Source of the DNA: Syntrophomonadaceae bacterium
Lineage (GTDB): Bacteria; Bacillota_D; Dethiobacteria; DTU022
Assembly (NCBI GenBank): GCA_003551865.1
Contig: PUNU01000041.1
Span: 1 to 12,332, forward strand
Reading direction: 5' to 3'
Length of the DNA: 12,332 nucleotides
Shown: positions 6,488-12,332 of the stretch, one piece after another
Numbering within the stretch: the first letter of the stretch is position 1
Layout of the letters: each line of letters begins with the position of its first letter
The notes under the pieces: model-generated
The model's database searches: none
The model's input: only the letters and a program-made list of their open reading frames with translations
What the model was told of the DNA's origin: nothing
Program-made: the position numbers and the translations under genes

Positions 6488-7652
6488 GCGCCCGGCGGTA
6501 AATTTGTTCGTATGCCTCGATACTCATGTCCCGCGGGTTGCCGACTGTCTGGGGGTCATTATAAGCTTCCCGGGCCAGCCGGGGGATATCTGCTTCCTTG
6601 ATGCCTAAGGCGCTTAAGCGGGGAATCCCGATATCAGCAGCCAGTTCCCGGGTGGCTTCTACAGCGGCCATGGCTGCTTCCCGTTCGCTCATACCGATTG
6701 CCGGGACGCCTAAAGCCAGGGCGATACGGGCATATTTGGCCGGTTCGCCCATCCAGTTGTATTCCATTACCGGTACAAGGGTGGCCCCGACGGCGATGCC
6801 GTGATGGACCGGGAAAATGCCGCCCATGGTCTGGGTCATGGCATGGACGGCGCCGGCGCTATCACTGCCGTAAGAAAGCCCGGCCAGCAAAGCGCTCATG
6901 GCCATGTAGTAGCGCGCTTCCACATCTTCTCCGTAGGCTACAGCCCGGCGTAGGTACTTACCGGCATATTCAATGGCCATCAAAGCTGCGGCATCAGTCT
7001 GCGGCTGGGCGTAAGCGCAGGTATAGCACTCGATGGCGTGGCAAAGGGCGTCCATGCCGGTTCCGGCGGTTACATCAGCGGGCATGGAGAGATGAAGCAA
7101 AGGATCGACCAGGGCCAGGTGAGCGGCAATCAGGGGGCCGCCTACGTTAAACTTAAACTCGCGTTCCGGGTCGGTAATTACGGCCCACATGGTCACCTCA
7201 CTGCCGGTGCCGGCGGTAGTTGGAATACAGGTGAGCGGCGGGATCCTTTTTTTAAGTTCCTTTTTCCCTTCCGCGCATTCATATTCAAGCACCGGTTCGC
7301 CGTGGGCGATCTCTACACCGATGGCCTTGGCGGTGTCCATGGCACTGCCGCCGCCGACTGCCACCAGGCCGTCGCATCCGCCTTGGTTATACTTTTTTGT
7401 GCCCGCGGCCACGGTTGCCAGCGGCGGGTTAAAAACTACCTCATCGTAAATTTCGTAGCCGGCGGAAGCCTCTTGCAAAGGCTTGATCACTTTATCGAGC
7501 AAGCCTGCTTTGACGACCCCTTCGTCGGTAACCAGTAAGGGTTTTTTTACCCCGAGCTGGGCCAGCTCTTCAGGCAAATTGTTTACAGCGCCTAAGCTGT
7601 GTTTCATTACAGTTGGTACTTCAAAGTAGTGTGTTTTATATAAATCTTTCAA
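6483..7652 (-). CDS. type III iron-containing alcohol dehydrogenase
   Basis: Cytoplasmic NAD(P)-dependent dehydrogenase interconverting an aldehyde and its alcohol, 389 residues, full length for the family. GGGSAMDTAK (from about 100) binds the cofactor phosphates. The metal site is complete: D201 and H205 in GMDALCHAIE, H270 in GAVHAM, and H284 in PVHHG. The frame also allows a GTG start at 7661, but AAGGTGG would then touch the start codon. The TTG at 7650-7652 has GGTGA five bases and AGGTGG nine bases upstream, so I chose TTG. It lies behind the aldehyde ferredoxin oxidoreductase gene on the same strand, so its aldehyde could be the product or substrate of that enzyme. It might instead be a phosphonoacetaldehyde reductase-like member given the transporter next door; I prefer the redox pairing. 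Confidence 0.92.
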   Translation of the reverse strand: MKDLYKTHYFEVPTVMKHSLGAVNNLPEELAQLGVKKPLLVTDEGVVKAGLLDKVIKPLQEASAGYEIYDEVVFNPPLATVAAGTKKYNQGGCDGLVAVGGGSAMDTAKAIGVEIAHGEPVLEYECAEGKKELKKRIPPLTCIPTTAGTGSEVTMWAVITDPEREFKFNVGGPLIAAHLALVDPLLHLSMPADVTAGTGMDALCHAIECYTCAYAQPQTDAAALMAIEYAGKYLRRAVAYGEDVEARYYMAMSALLAGLSYGSDSAGAVHAMTQTMGGIFPVHHGIAVGATLVPVMEYNWMGEPAKYARIALALGVPAIGMSEREAAMAAVEATRELAADIGIPRLSALGIKEADIPRLAREAYNDPQTVGNPRDMSIEAYEQIYRRAL

Positions 7653-7697
7653 TATTGTCACCCACCTTTATTGTTTGTACCTGCTCGTTTGCGTTTT

Positions 7698-7896
7698 TTA
7701 GCCGGTGCCTGCCGTTATTTGTGAGCACCGGGTCAAATTTAAACCGCAGAGTTCCTGTTCGGCTGCTGCCCGGCATTTGTTAGCCATTGCTTGGGCTTCG
7801 GCGCATAGCATTTATAGAGGCGACCAGCTGTATTTTTTTTACTTCCATAGTGAAAGCTTTCCCGGTAATTTCTCCAGCTGAACAGTAATAGTTCAT
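7698..7896 (-). pseudogene. probable frameshifted small gene between oxidoreductase and dehydrogenase
   Basis: Directly after the oxidoreductase stop (TAAATG) an ATG at 7894-7896 opens 38 codons (MNYYCSAGEITGKAFT, then MEVKKIQLVASINAM) closing at TAA 7780-7782. From 7811 a frame shifted by one base is open for 37 codons to TAA 7698-7700. It has an alanine-rich, coding-like peptide (AEAQAMANKCRAAAEQELCG) with G-rich first codon positions. Joined near 7811 they give a polypeptide of about 66-68 residues that fills the gap. No family is recognised. A real gene broken by a one-base change, a sequencing error, or programmed frameshifting would all look like this. The first frame lacks a clear ribosome-binding site and would depend on coupling to the upstream stop codon. 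Confidence 0.3.
7702..7730 (-). other. hairpin between oxidoreductase and dehydrogenase genes
   Basis: CCGGTGC (7724-7730 on the minus strand) pairs perfectly with GCACCGG (7702-7708) around a 15-base loop. The following sequence is TAAAAAACG on the minus strand, so there is no T-run and it is not a standard terminator. It could be an mRNA-stability or processing element between the two cistrons, or incidental. Confidence 0.3.
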
Positions 7897-9750
7897 TTAA
7901 TTGTCATTGCCCGGGACTTCCACCAGTACAGACAGGTTGTCCAGGCCGAGTTCTGCGAGTTTAGCTTCTGTCGGCCGGCCTGACTTGTCCCACCCCCGAA
8001 TAGCGTAGTAGTCATCAAGCAGCTGTTCCAGGTTTTCTTTTGGGATATATTGGCCCTGGTAGGGACCTTCAGGCAGAGGTTCTTCGGTAAAGCGCCTGGG
8101 CAGCCTGTCATCTGCTCGGGTAAAGCCTTCCCGCAGGTTAAACAGGCGAACCTGGTTCCAGATCCTGTCGCCCAGTTGCAACAGCTTGGATGGATCCCAG
8201 GCGCGGCCGAGGGCGGCTTCCATCAATCGGCAGTATGTTTCTGCAGTAATCCCGTACTGGGCAAAATCGCATTTGACCAGAGTATCGAGTGAAGCCAGGT
8301 GGTTTTGCTGGAAAACAACAATTTCAGCCTTGTTTTTCAAACTGTTACGTTCGACCATCTCCCCTTTCCATTCGCCGCCGATTTCAAAAATGACCGGCAA
8401 TGCGCGCTGGTGGCAGCCTCCGCGGTCGGCTGTGGCTAAAGCCAGGCCCATGCCTGGCACGCTGCGTGGCCCAAAAGCAGGGCTTTCCAAACCCTTGACA
8501 TGGACGGCAAAAGCTTCGGCATCGTGGTTTAGCTCCCGGGCTGCTTCTTTTACGCCGCGGGCTAACAGGTTGCCGATTCCCGTGCGGGAGGCAATTTTTT
8601 CAAGCAGGTTGTCGACTACTGCGGCATCGCCAAATTTAAGTTCCAGTCCGTTGGTGTCGCCGGTGGTCAAGAGACCTTTCTGGAAAGCTTCGATGGCAAA
8701 ACCGGACACTCCCCCGGCTGACATACTGTCTAAGCCTAAAGCATCGCATTTTTTTACAAGGTAAGCTACATCCCTGATGTCAGCGATCCCCAGGTTGCTG
8801 CCCATCAAACCTGCGTTTTCGTATTCGACCACATCGGAGATGACCCCCTTGTGGCGGCCTCGCCTGATTGAACCTATCTTTCCGCAGGCAATAGGACAGC
8901 CGGCGCAGGCGGTGTTGCGCACCCAGAAGTGTTTCCGCTGGGCTTCTGCATTCAGACCTGAAGCTTGTGTGTAGGTGCCGTTGTAGTAGTTGTAAGTTGG
9001 CAGGAGCTGCTCAATGTTGGCAAAGTCGACCACGCCGGGAGTGCCGTCTGTAGTAAATGATTTGACTTCCTCATTGGCAGCCAGTTCTTTGTAAGCCTGG
9101 CTGACAGCCGATTCAAATGAGCCTGTATCGTTTACAGTGATCTTATTAAAACCGCGCAGGGTCAAAGCTTTTAAATTTTTTGAACCCATTACCGCCCCGG
9201 TCCCGCCTCTCCCGGCGTGACGGTTGAATTCGCAGTTAATCAGAGCAAAAGAAACCATATTTTCGCCGGCCGGTCCGATGCAGGCTGTTTTTACACTTTC
9301 GTCCCCTGATATTTCACGGAGTTTTTCTACTGTGGCAAAGGTGTCGAGCCCCCAAATTTCGGTGGCGGAGCGGATTTCTACTCTGTCTCCGTCGATCCAG
9401 AGATAACTCGGTTCTTTAGCCTTGCCGGTAATGATAATTCCATCAAAACCACAATAGCGGATTTCCTGGGCGAAGTGACCTCCGAAATATGAATCAACAA
9501 AGGTGCCGGTCAAGGGGGATTTTGTAACCACACAGCCGCGCATCGCCGGGGCCAGGGTGCCGGTTAGCGGGCCGGTCATGAATATGAGCACGTTCTGCGG
9601 GGAAAGCGGATCGGTAGCGGCAGGCAGGAGGTCATAAAGGAGCTTTGCGCCGAAACCTTTACCCCCGACAAAATATTCTTCCAGGCGGGGGTCAACCTTT
9701 ATCGTTCTGCTTTCTTTCCTGGTAAGGTCGATATAGAGCAGTGTTTTCAT
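7897..9750 (-). CDS. aldehyde ferredoxin oxidoreductase, tungsten/molybdenum-pterin catalytic subunit
   Basis: Oxidises aldehydes to carboxylic acids, or reduces acids with low-potential electrons, at a W- or Mo-bispterin centre next to one [4Fe-4S] cluster. The 617 residues cover the whole AFOR fold. The N-terminal domain has YIDLTRKES, GGKGFGAKLLYDLLP, GPLTGT, RAGRGGTGAVMGSKNLKA-like sequence (here HAGRGGTGAVMGSKNLKA), and EYENAG. Cluster ligands are C282, C285 and C289 (CAGCPIAC) and C494 (LVKCDFAQYG); the DALGLDSMS motif is also present. A GTG at 9766-9768 overlaps the ferredoxin stop as GTGA. The ATG at 9748-9750 starts where family members usually do and has AAGGA ten bases upstream, so I chose ATG; the GTG version adds six residues. 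The adjacent ferredoxin subunit suggests an AorAB-like complex. Sequence does not settle tungsten versus molybdenum or the substrate. Confidence 0.94.
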   Translation of the reverse strand: MKTLLYIDLTRKESRTIKVDPRLEEYFVGGKGFGAKLLYDLLPAATDPLSPQNVLIFMTGPLTGTLAPAMRGCVVTKSPLTGTFVDSYFGGHFAQEIRYCGFDGIIITGKAKEPSYLWIDGDRVEIRSATEIWGLDTFATVEKLREISGDESVKTACIGPAGENMVSFALINCEFNRHAGRGGTGAVMGSKNLKALTLRGFNKITVNDTGSFESAVSQAYKELAANEEVKSFTTDGTPGVVDFANIEQLLPTYNYYNGTYTQASGLNAEAQRKHFWVRNTACAGCPIACGKIGSIRRGRHKGVISDVVEYENAGLMGSNLGIADIRDVAYLVKKCDALGLDSMSAGGVSGFAIEAFQKGLLTTGDTNGLELKFGDAAVVDNLLEKIASRTGIGNLLARGVKEAARELNHDAEAFAVHVKGLESPAFGPRSVPGMGLALATADRGGCHQRALPVIFEIGGEWKGEMVERNSLKNKAEIVVFQQNHLASLDTLVKCDFAQYGITAETYCRLMEAALGRAWDPSKLLQLGDRIWNQVRLFNLREGFTRADDRLPRRFTEEPLPEGPYQGQYIPKENLEQLLDDYYAIRGWDKSGRPTEAKLAELGLDNLSVLVEVPGNDN

Positions 9751-9764
9751 TGCCGCAGTATCCT

Positions 9765-10187
9765 TCACTTTTTAGCCACTTCCTTTTTTTTAACCAGCTC
9801 CAGGGCTCCCGGCACACAGTACTGCACGCACAGCGGTTCGCCCTCGCAGAGGTCGCATTTATCGGCTTTGCCGTGCTCATTAAAATGGATCATTTCATCA
9901 GGGCATGCTTCTATACAGTTCCCGCAGCCGATACATTTTTCTTTGTCAATTAATACAATCCCGCTTTTTTCGTCTTTGCTGATCGCTTCCACCGGGCAGG
10001 AATGCATGCAGAAAGGATTTTCGCACTGGGTGCATACCAGCGGCCGGTTGACCAGGTTTTCTTTCGTTTTTAAAACTTTCAGCCTGGCCAGGCGGGGGTT
10101 GTATCCTCCGGCAGCCCGATGAGAGCAGGCCAGGAGGCAGGATTCACAGCCGGTGCACAGGTCAAATTGTCCTCTTAAGTAATTCAT
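9765..10187 (-). CDS. four-cluster 4Fe-4S ferredoxin-like electron-transfer subunit (AorA/HycB-like)
   Basis: Small iron-sulfur protein of 140 residues, probably the electron-transfer partner of the oxidoreductase encoded next. Its 16 cysteines fall in four groups: C11/14/17/21, C52/55/60/64, C85/88/91/95 and C111/114/120/124. This is the four-cluster pattern of DMSO-reductase/HycB-type subunits and of the small subunit of bacterial aldehyde oxidoreductases. No signal peptide or Tat motif is present, so it is cytoplasmic. The ATG has GAGG at six-base spacing. Its TGA (9765-9767) lies 14 bases before the oxidoreductase ATG and overlaps an alternative GTG, so the two are tightly coupled. It is the first gene of the redox group after the PucR regulator. 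It would shuttle electrons to or from free ferredoxin or another acceptor; the partner is not encoded here. Confidence 0.9.
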   Translation of the reverse strand: MNYLRGQFDLCTGCESCLLACSHRAAGGYNPRLARLKVLKTKENLVNRPLVCTQCENPFCMHSCPVEAISKDEKSGIVLIDKEKCIGCGNCIEACPDEMIHFNEHGKADKCDLCEGEPLCVQYCVPGALELVKKKEVAKK

Positions 10188-10229
10188 GGCATGCCTCGCT
10201 TTTTTAATCAGATATTTGGTCCGTTCATT

Positions 10230-10258
10230 TATATATAGGCAACTATTTTGCTTGTTAT
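10230..10258 (-). promoter_or_regulatory. candidate promoter of the ferredoxin-oxidoreductase group
   Basis: On the minus strand ATAACA (10253-10258, 4/6 to consensus) lies 17 bases before TATATA (10230-10235), predicting a start near 10223 and a leader of about 36 bases. A perfect TTGACA also occurs at 10289-10294, but only poor -10 matches (AAATTT, TTTAAA) lie 17-20 bases from it. Either could be the regulated start of the redox group. Confidence 0.35.
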
Positions 10259-10306
10259 CCTATTTAAATTTTTCTTTGCAATCACCTTTGTCAAAAGAAT
10301 AGAAAT

Positions 10307-10336
10307 AAAAAAGAAGCTTTGTGCAAAACGCACAAA
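10307..10336 (-). terminator. possible intrinsic terminator or operator after the PucR gene
   Basis: TTTGTGC-GTTTT-GCACAAA on the minus strand (10318-10336) is a perfect seven-base stem with a five-base loop, followed after GCTTC by six T (10307-10312). The stem is short and AU-rich, so termination would be leaky. The same palindrome could be a binding site for the neighbouring regulator. A perfect 10-base palindrome GTAAGCTTAC also lies at 10419-10428, right after the PucR stop codon. Confidence 0.45.
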
Positions 10337-10428
10337 AGGCAAGCGGGTAGAGGTATTAAATGACCCGGCTCAAGAGGGTTTTGGCAAGTTAAGTAGAGGA
10401 ATAATCAGCAAAGCAAGTGTAAGCTTAC

Positions 10429-12129
10429 TTAGGAAGAAAGACGGCGGCTAATCGAGGCCATCATCAGGGGGAAGGAGTCGATCTGGTCGATATCTTTTCC
10501 CAGCAGTTCCTCGATTTTTTGCAGGCGGTAATTGAGGGAGTTACGGTGAAGGTGTAGTTTCTCGGCCGTCCTGGTGCGGGAAAAATTGCACTCGATATAA
10601 GTTTCCAAAGTGTTGACCAGTTCGCTCCCCTTTTCCCAGTCATGCCGGAGCAGCGGTTCGAAAATGCGCTCGTGCATTTTGGGGTTGCCCGAGCTGGCAA
10701 TAAAGTGCCTGACCATATGGTAAGGAACCATCTCGGAGTAAGTGAGGGCAAAGCCCTTGGTGTAGAGTTTTTTCCCCAGATCGATTGTTTCCCAGGCTTC
10801 CAGGTAGCCTGCGTTGATTCTATCTAGATCTTTGCAAAAATCGCCAATGGCCAAATAAATGGGAACCCCGTCCATACGGTCATCGATGTTTTGCCTGATT
10901 TTGTGCATAATTTCCTTGCCGTAATGTATAGAATTTATCTGTTTTCCTTTGCCGGGGGTGCGGATAAGCAATACCATGCTGCCCAGGGTATTGATGACGA
11001 CACCATCTAAGCTTTCTTTTTCCATAGTATAGTGGAGCAGCCGGTAGAGTTTTCTTTCGATCCCTTCTATGCTCAAAACCGGTTCGTGATGTTCTCCTTT
11101 CTTCTGGTAAAGACTTTCCCTGTTGATTTCAGCGAGCATTACATAGTAACTGCCGGTGGCGTCCAGGCCGTACTGTTGAGCCCTGGAAATCAGGTTGTTC
11201 CGATCCCTGATATTGCCGAGCAAAAGTTCGTTGAAAAAGTCTAGTTCGCTTTTTTTTTCGGCTTCCCGGATTGCCTTTTCTTTCAGGGCATCAAGGGCCA
11301 GGGCCATGGACCCGGCTTCTAAGGCGATGGTTTTTTCCTTGTCCAGCTCTTTTTTAAGCTCTGGAACGATCACCATGCCGTAAAAAGTGTCGCCGGCGAT
11401 GATCGGGAAGAAGTAATCGAGATAATTTTGCCCTTTGTGCTGATAGCGGTGATATATTGGCTCCTTCTGGTGGACTAAGTTTTTTAAAATGTCGCGGGGG
11501 TAAAACTCATTCACAGGCAGAAGGTCATTATTTTCCCGCCATTTCAGAAGGAGTGGCGCAGAAGGCGCGGCGTCCGGAGGAACAGCGGCTTCCTGCAGCA
11601 AAAGTTCGGCGTCTGTCATCAGCACCGGCTTATTTAATAACGATGTCAGGGAGGAGAGCAAATCTTGCAGGCCCTTGCCCTTTAAAATCATTTGAGTCAT
11701 CATGCTGTGTACTTCGCGGGCATACTCCAGGGCTGCTACTTGTTTATCGAGAATTTTGCTCATCACCGGCACGATTACATCAATATATGAGCAGTCGGGC
11801 ATCTGCAGCAGGGGCAGGTTCATTTCGTTGGCTTTTTCAATCAGGCGATCGTCGATATGGGAAATGTAGCGTTCGGGGGAAAAAATAATTAGGGCTGCTC
11901 CACCACAGGCCCTTATATCATCAAGCATTTTCAGCTGGGCGTTGATGTTGTCTTTGAGGGCATAAAAGGTTGTCGATAGCAGGGAATCGCGGCGAAACCA
12001 AATTGCAGCATCGGGAACTTCAATAATGTCGACGGCACGTATTTCCTTGTCCAAACCGGATTCGCCGGCCAGTACCTGTGCTTCTACCAGGCGGCCGATT
12101 TGCAAAGCATCCCTGACCGTAATGGCCAT
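10429..12129 (-). CDS. PucR-family transcriptional regulator
   Basis: Cytoplasmic DNA-binding regulator, 566 residues, with the full architecture. An N-terminal PucR ligand-sensing domain (about 1-130) starts TVRDALQIGRLVEAQVLAGE and contains DAAIWFRRDSLLSTT. A GAF-like middle (about 140-285) and a degenerate GGDEF/CdaR-like region (about 295-450) follow. A C-terminal PucR helix-turn-helix (about 500-562) includes RTRTAEKLHLHRNSLNYRL. Family members usually act as activators of catabolic genes and respond to a small-molecule substrate. The gene lies directly upstream of the ferredoxin, oxidoreductase and dehydrogenase genes on the same strand, 241 bases away, so these are the likely targets. 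The ATG follows GGGG at eight-base spacing. An inverted repeat CTTGT-TT-ACAAG at 12143-12154, just before the start, is a possible autoregulatory site. The inducer is unknown. Confidence 0.92.
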   Translation of the reverse strand: MAITVRDALQIGRLVEAQVLAGESGLDKEIRAVDIIEVPDAAIWFRRDSLLSTTFYALKDNINAQLKMLDDIRACGGAALIIFSPERYISHIDDRLIEKANEMNLPLLQMPDCSYIDVIVPVMSKILDKQVAALEYAREVHSMMTQMILKGKGLQDLLSSLTSLLNKPVLMTDAELLLQEAAVPPDAAPSAPLLLKWRENNDLLPVNEFYPRDILKNLVHQKEPIYHRYQHKGQNYLDYFFPIIAGDTFYGMVIVPELKKELDKEKTIALEAGSMALALDALKEKAIREAEKKSELDFFNELLLGNIRDRNNLISRAQQYGLDATGSYYVMLAEINRESLYQKKGEHHEPVLSIEGIERKLYRLLHYTMEKESLDGVVINTLGSMVLLIRTPGKGKQINSIHYGKEIMHKIRQNIDDRMDGVPIYLAIGDFCKDLDRINAGYLEAWETIDLGKKLYTKGFALTYSEMVPYHMVRHFIASSGNPKMHERIFEPLLRHDWEKGSELVNTLETYIECNFSRTRTAEKLHLHRNSLNYRLQKIEELLGKDIDQIDSFPLMMASISRRLSS

Positions 12130-12142
12130 TAGGCTTACCCCA

Positions 12143-12154
12143 CTTGTTTACAAG
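12143..12154. repeat. short inverted repeat before the PucR gene
   Basis: CTTGT-TT-ACAAG, five-base arms around two bases, lies 14 bases upstream of the PucR ATG and a few bases downstream of a CATAAT (-10-like) element on the minus strand. The placement fits an autorepression operator; it is too short to be convincing alone. Confidence 0.2.
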
Positions 12155-12170
12155 GTTATTATGCAAAAGG

Positions 12171-12190
12171 GCCATCTTTAGTTAGATGGC
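12171..12190 (-). terminator. weak hairpin terminator after the MazG-like gene
   Basis: GCCATCT and AGATGGC pair perfectly (seven base pairs) around a six-base loop. On the minus strand the stem is followed by CCTTTTG, a short T-run. It lies 19 bases beyond the MazG-like stop codon and 41 bases before the PucR start, so some read-through into PucR is likely. Confidence 0.5.
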
Positions 12191-12209
12191 GCTCCACTTT
12201 TTAAATCAA

Positions 12210-12332
12210 CTAGGACAAAAGAAAGTGCCCCAGGGTGCTGATCCGGTTCTGTTCGAGCCCAAAAAGGTCTTCCAGTTCAAAGTCCAGGGTGTTACAGAGG
12301 GCTGTCAGGTAAAACAGGTGCTTGCCGATTTC
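12210..12332 (-). CDS. C-terminal fragment, MazG-like nucleotide pyrophosphohydrolase
   Basis: The minus-strand frame is open from the window edge to TAG at 12210-12212, giving 40 C-terminal residues; the start lies outside. The piece EIGKHLFYLTALCNTLDFEL followed by EDLFGLEQNRI resembles the helix of all-alpha NTP pyrophosphatases, where E-(L/I)-(G/A)-D-x-L-(F/W)-Y-L-x-x-L is typical. The metal-binding Asp that usually follows E-(L/I)-G is Lys here, so this may be a divergent MazG-like protein. If the full gene is normal it would hydrolyse a nucleoside triphosphate to the monophosphate and PPi. It precedes the PucR gene, separated by a weak terminator, and no functional link is evident. Confidence 0.5.
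   Translation of the reverse strand, partial: EIGKHLFYLTALCNTLDFELEDLFGLEQNRISTLGHFLLS

Noticed and set aside
7038..7538. Plus-strand frame of 166 codons inside the dehydrogenase gene, and similar long frames at 6698-7150 and 8186-8764
   Set aside because: They lie opposite genes with complete catalytic motifs, have low-complexity or arginine/proline/serine-rich translations typical of antisense frames, and lack ribosome-binding sites.
7636..7780. MoaD/ThiS-like remnant after the oxidoreductase gene (NGRH ... VGDNIE in one frame)
   Set aside because: It was tempting because MoaD-like genes often accompany these enzymes, but the Gly-Gly C-terminus is missing, the frame runs through the dehydrogenase start signals, and the overlapping shifted frame has better coding character.
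10248..10451. Plus-strand 67-codon frame (TTG start) with a hydrophobic N-terminus followed by a lysine-rich tail
   Set aside because: It lies across the only space available for the promoter of the ferredoxin group, has no good ribosome-binding site, runs into the PucR coding region, and its lysines come from A-runs that are better read as the T-run of a minus-strand terminator.

Overview
The window looks like a piece of chromosome from an anaerobic, Gram-positive-type bacterium (Firmicutes/Clostridia-like). The support is a probable W- or Mo-pterin aldehyde:ferredoxin oxidoreductase with a four-cluster ferredoxin partner, an iron-dependent alcohol dehydrogenase, a PucR-type regulator, strong Shine-Dalgarno sites, GTG and TTG starts, and a solute-binding lipoprotein. 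Base composition is middling in the genes and clearly AT-rich in the largest gap. No genus can be named from the sequence alone.

Nearly everything is read from the minus strand, so transcription runs from high to low coordinates. At the right edge is the C-terminus of a MazG-like nucleotide pyrophosphohydrolase (12210-12332), followed by a weak hairpin terminator. Next comes a PucR-family regulator (10429-12129). A 241-base control region holds a terminator-like hairpin and promoter candidates. It leads into a redox group: a 16-cysteine ferredoxin-like subunit (9765-10187), aldehyde ferredoxin oxidoreductase (7897-9750), a short stretch that looks like a frameshifted small gene (7698-7896), and a type III iron alcohol dehydrogenase (6483-7652). 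Together these could interconvert carboxylic acid, aldehyde and alcohol, with ferredoxin and NAD(P)H as electron carriers. PucR is the likely local regulator.

A 527-base AT-rich gap (5956-6482) follows, with only mini-ORFs. One of them resembles a single FG-GAP-type beta-propeller blade, probably a gene remnant. After it comes a four-gene ABC importer operon: fused two-domain permease (4270-5955), ATPase (3063-4181), HAD phosphatase (2325-3050) and binding lipoprotein (1151-2176). It ends in a clear intrinsic terminator (1087-1134). The importer belongs to the ferric-iron / 2-aminoethylphosphonate / hexose-phosphate group. The embedded phosphatase, and the lack of the tandem tyrosines used by iron binders, favour an organophosphate or related anion over iron, but the substrate is not proven.

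At the left are a DMT/EamA-type membrane transporter (114-1013) and, converging on it from the plus strand with overlapping stop codons, the last 38 codons of another gene (1-117).

No rRNA, tRNA, CRISPR array, insertion sequence or phage gene was recognised. The window is mostly recognisable families. The unexplained material lies in the gaps: the probable broken small gene between the oxidoreductase and the dehydrogenase, the orphan ribosome-binding site before the lipoprotein gene, and the degenerate-looking 527-base gap.
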